From NCBI GenBank assembly GCA_031431235.1, contig JANPDA010000302.1, forward strand, positions 1 through 23,925: 23,925 bases of DNA. The letters run 5' to 3'. The stretch is from JANNSW01 sp031431235. Its GTDB lineage: Bacteria > Pseudomonadota > Alphaproteobacteria > Rhizobiales > Hyphomicrobiaceae. Every line of letters starts with the position of its first letter. Position 1 is the stretch's first letter. Under the pieces are notes generated by a model. The model searched no databases. It worked only from the letters and a program-made list of their open reading frames with translations, and had not been told where the DNA came from. This document shows, piece after piece, positions 7,670 through 14,976 of this stretch. Made by a program: the position numbers and the translations under genes.

Positions 7670-8557
7670 ATGCCCCAACAGCAGTCGAAGCCGGCGAGCG
7701 CAGGCCGCATCACCTATCAGGGTGAGCCGGGAGCGAATTCCCACATCGCCTGCGCCGAGCGGTTTCCGAGCCTGGAACCGGTCGCCTGCCCCACGTTCGA
7801 GGAGGCGCTCGCCCAGGTGAAGGCGGGCGAGGCGAGCACCGCCATGATCCCGATCGAGAACTCGCTCGCCGGCCGCGTCGCCGACGTCCACCACCTGCTG
7901 CCGGGATCGGGGCTTTATATCGTCGCCGAGCACTTCCTGCCGATCCGCTTCCAGCTGATGGTGGCCAAGGGCGGCAAGCTCAGCCAGGTCACCGACATCT
8001 ACAGCCATGTGCATGCGCTTGGGCAATGCCGCAAGATCATCCGCAGGCTCGGGCTGAAAGCGCACGTGGCAGGCGACACCGCCGGCGCCGCCCGGCAAGT
8101 GAGCGAGTGGAAGGACCCGACTCGTGCCGCGCTCGCTCCCCGCCTCGCCGCCGAGATCTACGGCCTCGACATCCTCGAGCGCGATGTGGAGGACGAGGCG
8201 CACAACATGACTCGCTTCGTCATTCTCTCGGCCGAGCCCGACGACGCCGAGCCCGAGGACGGCCCGATCGTCACCACTTTCATCTTCCGCGTCCGCAACG
8301 TGCCGGCCGCGCTCTACAAGGCGCTCGGCGGCTTTGCGACCAACGGCGTCAACATGACCAAGCTCGAGTCCTATCAGCTGGAGGGCGCCTTCTCGGCCAC
8401 GATGTTCTACGCCGATATCGAGGGCCACCCGTCCGACCGCGGCGTCATGCTGGCGATGGAGGAGCTGTCGTTCTTCTCGACCGAGGTGCGGGTGCTCGGC
8501 TCCTATCCGGCGAGCCCCTACCGCAAGGACCTGAAGAAACGGAGCGTTGGCGGGTAG
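7670..8557 (+). CDS. pheA: Prephenate dehydratase with ACT domain
   Basis: This monofunctional enzyme of 295 residues converts prephenate to phenylpyruvate for phenylalanine synthesis. The catalytic domain covers about residues 13-185: YQGEPGANSH at 16-25, IPIENSLAGRV at 61-70, and the catalytic TRF motif in NMTRFVIL at 179-186. The ACT regulatory domain (about 200-285) carries the phenylalanine-binding pattern as GVNMTKLESYQLEG. There is no chorismate mutase domain, unlike the enterobacterial fusion. It follows kdsB by 42 bp and is probably cotranscribed; the link is genomic habit rather than pathway. No attenuator peptide is visible upstream. No strong Shine-Dalgarno sequence precedes the ATG, but domain length supports the start. 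Confidence 0.95.
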   Translation: MPQQQSKPASAGRITYQGEPGANSHIACAERFPSLEPVACPTFEEALAQVKAGEASTAMIPIENSLAGRVADVHHLLPGSGLYIVAEHFLPIRFQLMVAKGGKLSQVTDIYSHVHALGQCRKIIRRLGLKAHVAGDTAGAARQVSEWKDPTRAALAPRLAAEIYGLDILERDVEDEAHNMTRFVILSAEPDDAEPEDGPIVTTFIFRVRNVPAALYKALGGFATNGVNMTKLESYQLEGAFSATMFYADIEGHPSDRGVMLAMEELSFFSTEVRVLGSYPASPYRKDLKKRSVGG

Positions 8558-8657
8558 AGCGGCAGGTGAACCCCGCTGCACTCGAGAAACACATCCTGGC
8601 ATCACCCGTCATCCCAGACGTCCGACGGGTCGATAGGGAACCTCACATCAAATCGTT

Positions 8658-8690
8658 GACCATGGTCGTCGACTATAGTAGCTCTTTGTC
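8658..8690 (+). promoter_or_regulatory. Palindromic operator/promoter region of the phd-vapC pair
   Basis: Three perfect palindromes lie side by side: GACCATGGTC (8658-8667), GTCGAC (8667-8672) and ACTATAGT (8672-8679). TATAGT (8674-8679) could be a -10 box. Alternatively TTGACC at 8656-8661 with a 17-bp spacer leads to TAGCTC at 8679-8684. Either reading puts the transcript start within a few bases of the antitoxin ATG at 8691, and no Shine-Dalgarno sequence is present. Antitoxin autoregulation at such inverted repeats is usual for this family; the assignment here is inferred. Confidence 0.4.
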
Positions 8691-9002
8691 ATGCAAACGA
8701 TCGCCATCTCGAAGTTCAAGGCTACCTGCCTCGCCGTGCTCGAAAGCGTCCGCCGGACCGGCCAGCCGGTGCTGGTCACACGCTTCGGCAAGCCGGTCGC
8801 CGAGATCGTGCCGCCACCGGCTGCGGCGTCCGAGCGCCGGCTCGGCTTCATGCAGGGCGCGCTCGGGTCCGGCGGTTTCTCACTCGACGCATTCGGCACC
8901 GGCTGGGACGCGGACGAGACAGTCCGCGAATGGGACGAGCTCGACGGCCGCCCCGCTCCGCCCGAGCCCGGCAATGGCAAGCGGCGCCGGAAATCGGCAT
9001 GA
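8691..9002 (+). CDS. Phd/YefM-family antitoxin
   Basis: The product has 103 residues. The N-terminal part, ISKFKATCLAVLESVRRTGQ then PVLVTRFGKPVAEIVPP, is the canonical Phd/YefM fold (strand, helix, helix, two strands with the F/N-G-K-P-V-A-x-I/L-V pattern), which dimerises and binds the operator. The C-terminal part, from about residue 48, is acidic and Gly/Trp-containing, as expected for the flexible toxin-binding arm. Its TGA overlaps the toxin start codon as ATGA, so the pair is translationally coupled. The basic tail GKRRRKSA is unusual for the antitoxin arm. The start codon lacks an upstream Shine-Dalgarno sequence. Confidence 0.85.
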   Translation: MQTIAISKFKATCLAVLESVRRTGQPVLVTRFGKPVAEIVPPPAAASERRLGFMQGALGSGGFSLDAFGTGWDADETVREWDELDGRPAPPEPGNGKRRRKSA

Positions 9003-9394
9003 GGCTCCTCCTCGACACCCACATCTGGATCTGGATCGCGGACGCTCCCCAGCGCCTCGGCAAGCGCACATCGGCGATGCTGATCGATCCGGGCAACGAG
9101 TTGTGGCTCTCGCCCATCTCCATCTGGGAGTTCCTCACGCTCGTCGCAAAGGGACGGTTTTCAGCGCTCCGCGAGCCTCGGGCCTGGCTCGATCGCGCAC
9201 TGGACGAATGGCCCCTGCGCGATGCTCCGCTCAGCCGCGAGATCGCACTCGAAACCGGCCGCTTTCAGCTGCCGCACCAGGACCCGGCCGATCGGCTTCT
9301 GGTCGCAACCGCGCGCGTCCTCGGGGCGAGCCTCGTGACGGCCGATGCCCACATCATTGCCAGCGGCACCGTTGCGGTCGTGCCGAACGACTGA
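8999..9394 (+). CDS. PIN-domain toxin (VapC-like ribonuclease)
   Basis: A 131-residue PIN-domain protein. The metal-binding acids are all visible: D6 in LLLDTHIWIW, E44 in ISIWEF, D95/D98 in HQDPADRLLVATA, and D116 in VTADAHI. LPHQDPADR is characteristic of the COG3744 PIN subgroup, which pairs with Phd-type antitoxins. Such proteins are Mg-dependent RNases that cut tRNA or rRNA and stop growth when freed. The ATG at 8999 is chosen over one at 8930 because it overlaps the antitoxin stop and matches the PIN start exactly. The RNA target cannot be predicted from sequence. Confidence 0.9.
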   Translation: MRLLLDTHIWIWIADAPQRLGKRTSAMLIDPGNELWLSPISIWEFLTLVAKGRFSALREPRAWLDRALDEWPLRDAPLSREIALETGRFQLPHQDPADRLLVATARVLGASLVTADAHIIASGTVAVVPND

Positions 9395-9403
9395 GCAGCG
9401 CCT

Positions 9404-9434
9404 CCAGGCAACAGACCGGCTGCGGAATGCCTGG
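9404..9434 (+). terminator. Stem-loop after the PIN toxin gene
   Basis: CCAGGCA (9404-9410) pairs perfectly with TGCCTGG (9428-9434) around a 17-nt loop that contains a small CCG/CGG stem. It begins 9 bp after the toxin stop and ends 32 bp before the next gene. No U-run follows, so it may be a weak or Rho-assisted terminator or an mRNA 3' stabiliser. Confidence 0.4.
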
Positions 9435-9466
9435 CATTGGGCTAACCTCGCCGCAAGGAGACGATC

Positions 9467-10042
9467 ATGTCGCACGCTCTGCGTCGCAACGACCCCATGA
9501 CCATTCTCGCCTTCGACGCTTTCGTCGAGGCGCAAGCCGATACCACCATGTTCGAGCTCATCGACGGTGCGATCGTCATGATGACGAACCCGACCGAGAC
9601 GCACGAGCAGATCGCCAGCAACATCGGCGCGCCGCTGAAGCTCGCCATGGACGCCCGCGGCTGCCGCACCTACCAGGGCGGAATTCGTGTGCAGCGGTCG
9701 GAGGACAAGGCCGATACCGACAAGACGAGGCCCGATGTCGTCGTACGCTGCGGCGCTGGCTCGTCGCGCAATTTCATCACCGACCCGATCGTCGTCGTCG
9801 AAGTCCTGTCGCCGACGACCATCGACACCGATCGCGGCCCCAAGCTCGATTTCTACAAATCCTTGCCGACCATTCGCCACATCGCGCTCGTCTACCAAGA
9901 CCAGATGCGGATCGAGCACTACCGGCGCGCCGAGCAAGGGTTCGAGCTCGAGGTGTTGAAGCGGCCGGAGGACAAACTCCATTTCGAGGCGGTCGAATTC
10001 CAGTTGGCGCTCGACCGGGTCTGTTTCGACGTGGTGGTGTAG
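9467..10042 (+). CDS. Uma2-family (DUF820) PD-(D/E)XK nuclease-like protein
   Basis: The product has 191 residues. An acidic FELIDG motif (E30) is followed by a helix with H46 and then the nuclease core: RPDVVVRC (D90), a strand DPIVVVEVLSP (E112), and K126/Y130 in PKLDFYKSL. This is the Uma2/DUF820 arrangement, a restriction-endonuclease-like fold abundant in cyanobacteria and in some proteobacteria; its biological role is poorly known. AAGGAGA lies 6 nt before the ATG, fixing the start. It stands alone, downstream of the toxin-antitoxin pair and convergent with glyA. It may be accessory DNA brought in with its neighbours, but nothing shows that they act together. Confidence 0.88.
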   Translation: MSHALRRNDPMTILAFDAFVEAQADTTMFELIDGAIVMMTNPTETHEQIASNIGAPLKLAMDARGCRTYQGGIRVQRSEDKADTDKTRPDVVVRCGAGSSRNFITDPIVVVEVLSPTTIDTDRGPKLDFYKSLPTIRHIALVYQDQMRIEHYRRAEQGFELEVLKRPEDKLHFEAVEFQLALDRVCFDVVV

Positions 10043-10091
10043 GTCGTTGGGTCTCGTGAACAACTCGACCTGACCGACTGTGCCGACCTAC
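10039..10091. terminator. Bidirectional stem-loop between uma2 and glyA
   Basis: GTAGGTCG (10039-10046) pairs perfectly with CGACCTAC (10084-10091), and the two arms contain the stop codons of both converging genes. A competing inner hairpin is possible, since CGACCT also occurs at 10066-10071 with CAA at 10061-10063 facing TTG. There is no U-run on either strand. Confidence 0.45.
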
Positions 10092-11374
10092 CCCTCGTAA
10101 ATCGGGAACCGGCGGCAGAGCGCTGTGGCTTCGGCCTTGATCTTGGCCTCGACCGCACCGTTGCTTTCCGCCCCGTTCCGGGCAAGACCCTCCAGCACCT
10201 CGACGATCATGCGGCCGACGTCACGGAACTCGGGCACGCCGAAGCCGCGCGTGGTGCCGGCGGGCGAGCCCAGCCGCACGCCCGAGGTGATCATCGGCTT
10301 CTCGGTGTCGAAGGGGACGCCGTTCTTGTTGCAGGTGATGTGGGCGCGCCCGAGCGCGGCCTCGCCGTCCTTGCCCGTCAGCTTCTTCGGCCGCAGATCG
10401 ACCAGCAGCACGTGCGTATCGGTGCCGCCCGAGACGAGGTCGAGGCCCGCCTTGCTCAACACCTCGCCCAACGCCTTGGCGTTCTCGACCACGGCCTTGG
10501 CGTAGACTTTGAACTCGGGCCGGAGTGCCTCCCCGAAGGCGACGGCTTTGCCGGCGATCACATGCATGAGGGGACCGCCCTGGATTCCAGGGAAGATCGC
10601 CGAGTTGACCTTCTTCGCGATATCCACATCGTTGGTCAGGATCATGCCGCCACGCGGCCCGCGCAGCGTCTTGTGGGTGGTCGTCGTGACGACATGGGCA
10701 TGCGGGAACGGCGATGGATGGATGCCCGCCGCCACCAGCCCCGCGAAGTGCGCCATGTCGACCATCAGCATGGCGCCGACCTCGTCCGCAATCTCACGGA
10801 AGCGCTTGAAGTCGATGATGCGGGGATAGGCGGAGCCCCCGGCGATGATGATCTTGGGCTTGTGCTCGCGGGCGAGCCGGGCCACGTCGTCGAAATCGAT
10901 ACGATGATCCTGCCGGCGCACCATGTAGGATTTCGCATTGAACCACTTGCCCGACTGATTGACGGGCGAGCCATGAGTCAAATGCCCGCCCGCGGCAAGC
11001 GACAATCCCAGAAACGTATCGCCTGGCTTCAGCAACGCATTGAACACGCCCTGATTGGCCTGGCTGCCCGAGTTCGGCTGGACATTGGCAAAGCCGCAGC
11101 CGAACAATTCCTTTGCCCGCGCGATCGCCAATTCCTCGGCGACATCGACCCATTTGCAGCCGCCGTAGTAGCGCTTGCCGGGATAGCCCTCGGCATACTT
11201 GTTGGTGAGAACGGACCCTGCGGCCTCCAGCACCGCTTTCGAAACAATATTCTCCGAGGCGATCAGCTCGATCTCGTCGCGCTGGCGGCCGAGCTCGCCG
11301 TTGATCGCCGCTGCTAGCTCGGGATCGCTCTGGGCCAGCGCAGTCGTGAAGAAGCCCTTCATGGCGTTCGGCAT
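10088..11374 (-). CDS. glyA: Serine hydroxymethyltransferase
   Basis: GlyA is a PLP enzyme that interconverts serine and glycine while charging tetrahydrofolate with a one-carbon unit in the cytoplasm. The 428-residue product shows IELIASENIVSKAVLEAAGS, NKYAEGYPGKRYYGGC, VQPNSGSQANQ, HLTHGSPVNQSGKW, VDMAHFAGLVAAG (D206 and H209 near the cofactor) and the PLP lysine K235 in TTTTHKTLRGPRGG. It is complete to the C-terminus. The frame opens at 11422, but an AAGG sequence 9 nt before the ATG at 11374 and the family length favour that start. It lies 137 bp downstream of the phosphatase-like gene on the same strand. I looked for a glycine riboswitch upstream and saw none. Confidence 0.96.
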   Translation of the reverse strand: MPNAMKGFFTTALAQSDPELAAAINGELGRQRDEIELIASENIVSKAVLEAAGSVLTNKYAEGYPGKRYYGGCKWVDVAEELAIARAKELFGCGFANVQPNSGSQANQGVFNALLKPGDTFLGLSLAAGGHLTHGSPVNQSGKWFNAKSYMVRRQDHRIDFDDVARLAREHKPKIIIAGGSAYPRIIDFKRFREIADEVGAMLMVDMAHFAGLVAAGIHPSPFPHAHVVTTTTHKTLRGPRGGMILTNDVDIAKKVNSAIFPGIQGGPLMHVIAGKAVAFGEALRPEFKVYAKAVVENAKALGEVLSKAGLDLVSGGTDTHVLLVDLRPKKLTGKDGEAALGRAHITCNKNGVPFDTEKPMITSGVRLGSPAGTTRGFGVPEFRDVGRMIVEVLEGLARNGAESNGAVEAKIKAEATALCRRFPIYEG

Positions 11375-11511
11375 GGTCTCGTATCCTTGGCGTAACAGCG
11401 GCGGGGCGCGGATCGCGCGCAAAAGTGCTGCCGTCCGCTAGCACGCGCGCCGGAGCTGAGCCATGCACAATGCGACCCGGGCTTGGCTGATTGCGCCGAT
11501 GTGGCCTGGAC

Positions 11512-11826
11512 TCACAGCAGATGCGGACGGGCCTTGGCCTCGAGCAATGCGATCAGAGCCGGATCGAGGAAACCGTCGCTCTCAGGAATATCGAGGCAAA
11601 TCAGTTTCTTGCCATTCAGACGCGAACGAAACCGCTGCGCCAGCTTACGCCGGTGGACCTTCGCCAACACGAAAATGATGTCGGCCCATTCGATCTGCTC
11701 GGCCGACAGTTGCTGGTCGGCATCGTTGGCGAGGCCCGCCGAGTCCGTCTCCATCCAGGATGCGAACACGTGCTCGGCGGTCGGACTGCGCAGCCGGTTG
11801 GCGGAGCAGACGAAGAGGGTCCTCAC
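11512..11826 (-). CDS. Small tyrosine-phosphatase-like protein (COG4551 type)
   Basis: This 104-residue protein starts at GTG with LFVCSANRLRSPTAE, which contains the phosphate-binding loop C-x5-R (C7 to R13) followed by S/T of low-molecular-weight tyrosine phosphatases. The later WADIIFVLAKVHRRKL and LDIPESDGFLDPALI blocks match the short predicted phosphatases of COG4551 rather than the usual 150-residue LMW-PTPs. The general acid would be in the DIPESD loop. It begins 12 bp after the DapA-like gene, so the two are probably cotranscribed and coupled. The substrate is unknown; a phosphoprotein or small phosphate ester is possible. Confidence 0.8.
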   Translation of the reverse strand: MRTLFVCSANRLRSPTAEHVFASWMETDSAGLANDADQQLSAEQIEWADIIFVLAKVHRRKLAQRFRSRLNGKKLICLDIPESDGFLDPALIALLEAKARPHLL

Positions 11827-11838
11827 CGTCCCATCATG

Positions 11839-12753
11839 TCAGGCTGCACGCTTCTTCGCCGCCGCCTTGCCGTTGCCCCCGGTCGCTGCCTTGAACACGG
11901 TGGCGAACTCGGCCTTCTCGGCCTTGTCGAGCGGCAAAAGCGGACGCCGCGCTGATCCGACCGGCACGCCCAGCAGCTCGCAGCCGTACTTCACTTTCTG
12001 CACGAACTGGCCGGCTTCCAGGTTCAGCATGGCCGGATAGAGCTTCCTCGACAGCTCCTGCGCCTCGCTGTGCTTGCCGGCCCGGAACGCCCGGTCGATC
12101 GCGACGGTCTCGCGGGCATAGCAATTGGCCGGGCCGCACAGCCAGCCCGAGGCGCCCCAGGCATAGGCGTCATAGGGGATGTCGTCGCTGCCGTTGAGGA
12201 GGTCGATGGAATCCCCGTAGCGGCGCTTGATCTCGAGGATCCGGTGCAGGTCCCCGCTCGACTCCTTGATGGCGACGACGCGGGGATGCTCGTGCAGTGC
12301 ATCGAGCGTTTCCCAGCCGATCGGCACGCCTGTCCGGTACGGGAAGTTGTAGAGGATGAGATTGACGTCCTTGACCGCGTCGAGCACGGCCTTGATGTGC
12401 TCGATCAGCTCCTTCTGCGTCGGCATCGAGTAGTAAGGCGGCGCGAGCAGCATGGTCTTGTAGCCCAGCGCGCGGGCCGTCCTGGTGTGCTCGATCACCT
12501 CGCGGGTCGAGCCGCCATTGTTGCCGGCGACGAGGATCTTGTCCCTAGGCGAGTTGTCGGCGACGAACTTCAGCACGTCGGCCCGCTCCTTGGCGTCCAT
12601 GGCGTAGAACTCGCCGGTCGAGCCGCACACGGTGATGCCGGATATCCCTTCGCCGTATTGCTGCTCGATCAGGGCGCCCAGAGCTTTGAAGTCGATGCTT
12701 TCGTCGACCTTGAATGGCGTGACGAGGGCCGTGATGACGCCTTGAAGTTTCAT
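11839..12753 (-). CDS. DapA-family aldolase (dihydrodipicolinate synthase-like)
   Basis: This 304-residue TIM-barrel protein of the DHDPS/N-acetylneuraminate lyase family has the Schiff-base lysine K163 in VVAIKESSGD, catalytic Tyr135 in LYNFPYRTG, and the GSTGE carboxylate loop at 44-48. R140 in the YRTG motif occupies the position that binds the dicarboxylate in true DapA, which keeps lysine biosynthesis possible. However, GSTGEFYAMD instead of GTTGE(S/A)PTL suggests one of the many side branches (keto-acid aldolases or hydratases). AGGAG lies 7 nt before the ATG. The C-terminus has a short basic low-complexity tail (AAAKKRAA). Its partner gene is a small phosphatase-like protein, not a lysine gene, so I do not name it dapA. 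Confidence 0.85.
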   Translation of the reverse strand: MKLQGVITALVTPFKVDESIDFKALGALIEQQYGEGISGITVCGSTGEFYAMDAKERADVLKFVADNSPRDKILVAGNNGGSTREVIEHTRTARALGYKTMLLAPPYYSMPTQKELIEHIKAVLDAVKDVNLILYNFPYRTGVPIGWETLDALHEHPRVVAIKESSGDLHRILEIKRRYGDSIDLLNGSDDIPYDAYAWGASGWLCGPANCYARETVAIDRAFRAGKHSEAQELSRKLYPAMLNLEAGQFVQKVKYGCELLGVPVGSARRPLLPLDKAEKAEFATVFKAATGGNGKAAAKKRAA

Positions 12754-12902
12754 GGCTTGCTCCTGGAGTCGGCGCTGATCGGGGTTGCGGGCTCAACTGG
12801 CACAGTGCACATGCCTGCGCGCACGATCAAGCACCGCATTCGGCATGCCAGACCAGCGATGCGCCAAAGGCTCGCCCGTGCTCCAGTTGTCCGGCCGAGA
12901 GC
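12754..12902. promoter_or_regulatory. Intergenic region holding the dapA-like promoter
   Basis: The 149 bp between the transpeptidase stop and the DapA-family gene holds no gene. The only clear element is the ribosome binding site (minus strand AGGAG before 12753). No convincing -35/-10 pair or terminator was seen. Confidence 0.3.
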
Positions 12903-14687
12903 TCAATAGGCGGCGGCAAGCTTGTGCACGCCCTGCGCCACATCCCGCTTGTAGAGGTCACGGCGGAACTGCACGATCCCATCATCGCCCACCCAGGCCG
13001 TGATGTAGACCCAGTAGAGCGGCGCCGGCTTCTTCAAGCTCACATTCTCGCTCGCTCCGCTCTGTTTCATGCCGAGCACCCGCCCGAGCGACCAGCCTTC
13101 GTTGCCCCGCAGCAGCCAGGCCGCCAGCTTCTCCACATTCTGCACCCGGATGCAGCCCGAGCTTGCCGCCCGGTAGGCCTTTTCGAACAGGCGGGGCGAT
13201 GGCGTATCGTGCATGTAGACCGCGTGCGGGCTCGCGAAGTCGATCTTGACGAAACCGAGCGGGTTCTCCTTGCCGGGCTGCTGGGAGTAGCGCAGGCCGT
13301 GCACCGATTGGGAATTCCAGTTGATCTTCGTGGGATCGAGCTTGCCGCTGCCGCCATAGGCATCGATGCCGAACTTGGTCAGCACATCGACGCCGCCCTT
13401 CTGCTGCATCTTGCGACCCTTGGGGATCAGATCCTCGTTCACCACGGTCGGTGGCAAAGTCCACACGGGATTGAATTTCAGCTGGTTGATGCTCGAGTTC
13501 AAGAGCGGGCTTGGTCTGTCCGGCTTGCCGACGACACCGTTGAGCCGCAGCTCCACCCGATCCTCGTTGACGGCTTCCACGTGCTGGGCAGGAATATTGA
13601 CGAGGACATAGCGCTTGGCCGCGCTGCGCGCACTGGCCTGTAGCCGCTCCAGATTGATCCGCAGCTGCTGCAGCCGTGCCGCAGCCGGTACGTTCAGCGA
13701 GGTGAGCGTCCGGGTTCCGTTCTTCGACAGATCCTTGTCGGTGAGATCGCCTGTCGGCTTCAGGCCATTGCGAAGCTGGTAGCGCTGCAGCGCCTCCACC
13801 AGTGTGTAGTCGAACTGAGCCGTGCCGAAATAGCCAGAGCCCGACGGCAGATCGCCCTCGATCTCCAAGCGCCGGCGCAAGGCTTCCACGGCCGGATGGG
13901 TCGTGCCCGACGCCATCTGCATCATCGGCACCGGCTCCCAACCGCCTTGGGCGACGATGCGCGAGTAGCGCTCGATCGCAGCCTTCATCGGCTCGATGTT
14001 GCGGCTGGAGATGGTCGGCGCACCAAGAGCGACGTCGTTCTGCAGCTCCTCCCCGCCCCAGGTTCCGGATTCCCCGCTGTCGGGCTCGGGAACCGCAACC
14101 CCGGACAGCGAGGTCGTCTTCACCTCGCCCTTCTTGCGCTTCTTGCCGGGCGTCGTAGTGGCCTCGGCCGAGCTCGATCCGAAGGCGAGCGAGCTGTCCT
14201 CGCTTTGCGCACCAAGGCGATCCTCGCGGCTCGAAATCACGATTCTCTTGCGTGGCTTCTCGATCCTGACCGCTTTCGGCACTTTGGCCTTGGCCGATCT
14301 CGCCGACTTCTTCTTGGCAACCGGCACAGCCTCGCCGGGGGATGCGATCGTGCCTGCCGCGGCGGGAGCCTCGATCACGCTACCCGACGATTTTGGCACG
14401 CTGGCGCTCGTTGGCTGAGGAGCGTTCACGAGTGTAGCCGGCGCCGTCGGAGCATGTGCGCTCTGGACGCTGCCCCCGGGCGGATCGGCAAGGCCGACGC
14501 TGGGGAATGTGACCGCTCCCGTCGCCACGAAGGCGAGGCCAGCAAGCGTCGCACGCACGAGACCCACGGTCCTCGACAGCACCTTCGCCACTCCACGATA
14601 CGCAATGCCACCAGAGCCAGTGCTCTGCCTGGCCGATCGGCGTCGACAGCCACCATGAACCGGCAAGGTAAACAAGATCTCACCCAT
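12903..14687 (-). CDS. L,D-transpeptidase, YcbB/LdtD type (LdtP-like)
   Basis: This periplasmic enzyme forms 3-3 crosslinks in peptidoglycan. It has a hydrophobic export segment (VRATLAGLAFVATGAVTFPS), a long disordered Pro/Ser/Lys-rich stretch, a peptidoglycan-binding-1 domain (YTLVEALQRYQLRNGLKPTG), and a C-terminal YkuD catalytic domain. The active site reads HDTPSPRLFEKAYRAASSGC then IRVQN, where the Cys is the nucleophile and the His is part of the signature. SSGC-IRVQN is typical of the large YcbB/LdtD group. The start is uncertain: ATG 14687 has GGAG 8 nt upstream, ATG 14717 is possible, and GTG 14582 would give a normal short signal peptide with GGAG 8 nt before it. It lies downstream of an LdtR-like regulator on the same strand. 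Confidence 0.9.
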   Translation of the reverse strand: MGEILFTLPVHGGCRRRSARQSTGSGGIAYRGVAKVLSRTVGLVRATLAGLAFVATGAVTFPSVGLADPPGGSVQSAHAPTAPATLVNAPQPTSASVPKSSGSVIEAPAAAGTIASPGEAVPVAKKKSARSAKAKVPKAVRIEKPRKRIVISSREDRLGAQSEDSSLAFGSSSAEATTTPGKKRKKGEVKTTSLSGVAVPEPDSGESGTWGGEELQNDVALGAPTISSRNIEPMKAAIERYSRIVAQGGWEPVPMMQMASGTTHPAVEALRRRLEIEGDLPSGSGYFGTAQFDYTLVEALQRYQLRNGLKPTGDLTDKDLSKNGTRTLTSLNVPAAARLQQLRINLERLQASARSAAKRYVLVNIPAQHVEAVNEDRVELRLNGVVGKPDRPSPLLNSSINQLKFNPVWTLPPTVVNEDLIPKGRKMQQKGGVDVLTKFGIDAYGGSGKLDPTKINWNSQSVHGLRYSQQPGKENPLGFVKIDFASPHAVYMHDTPSPRLFEKAYRAASSGCIRVQNVEKLAAWLLRGNEGWSLGRVLGMKQSGASENVSLKKPAPLYWVYITAWVGDDGIVQFRRDLYKRDVAQGVHKLAAAY

Positions 14688-14976
14688 CGTTCCAGCTCCG
14701 GCAGTGCGCGTGGCCATCTGATCTCGCTGCGTTGTCGTGTCGGTGCGGCGTCCGGCTGATCATGGCTTGCACCCTGCCGGCAGGTCAGCCTATCCGACCC
14801 ACTGCGCCGGGCCAACCCATGAAGCAGCCATTTCAACTGCCCGTTCGCTCCCTCCTGCGCAATCGCAGCATGCCGTCGGAGACTTGTTTCAGCGTACCGT
14901 GCGGCCGCGATGCAACAGCAAACGGCCCGGGATCGCTCCCAGGCCGTTGCATGAATGTCGCGCAGGTGCCGATCGG
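14688..14976. promoter_or_regulatory. Intergenic region between ldtR-like and ldtP-like genes
   Basis: These 289 bp hold no gene. They contain the terminator hairpin of the regulator gene (14919-14950) and should contain the transpeptidase promoter, where an LdtR-type activator would be expected to bind. I see no A/T-rich box as clear as the one upstream of the regulator itself. Confidence 0.35.
14919..14950 (-). terminator. Strong stem-loop terminator after the ldtR-like gene
   Basis: On the minus strand AACGGCC-T-GGG pairs with CCC-G-GGCCGTT around a GCGA-type loop (plus strand 14921-14948). It starts 28 bp after the MarR stop codon. The following bases TTTGCTGTTG are only partly U-rich. 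It separates the regulator from the transpeptidase, so the latter probably has its own promoter. Confidence 0.65.

Noticed and set aside
6830..8605. A 591-residue minus-strand open frame opposite kdsB and pheA
   Set aside because: It is antisense to two well-supported genes with complete domains, and its translation is low-complexity.
8026..10059. A 677-residue plus-strand open frame
   Set aside because: It runs out of frame through pheA, the antitoxin, the PIN toxin and Uma2, is Arg/Ala/Pro-rich, and has no family feature; it is a GC-rich shadow.
9161..10063. A 300-residue minus-strand open frame opposite the PIN toxin and Uma2
   Set aside because: It is antisense to genes with intact catalytic motifs and good start signals.
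11375..11511. A glycine riboswitch or other leader element before glyA
   Set aside because: The 137-bp gap shows no recognisable aptamer core or tandem structure.
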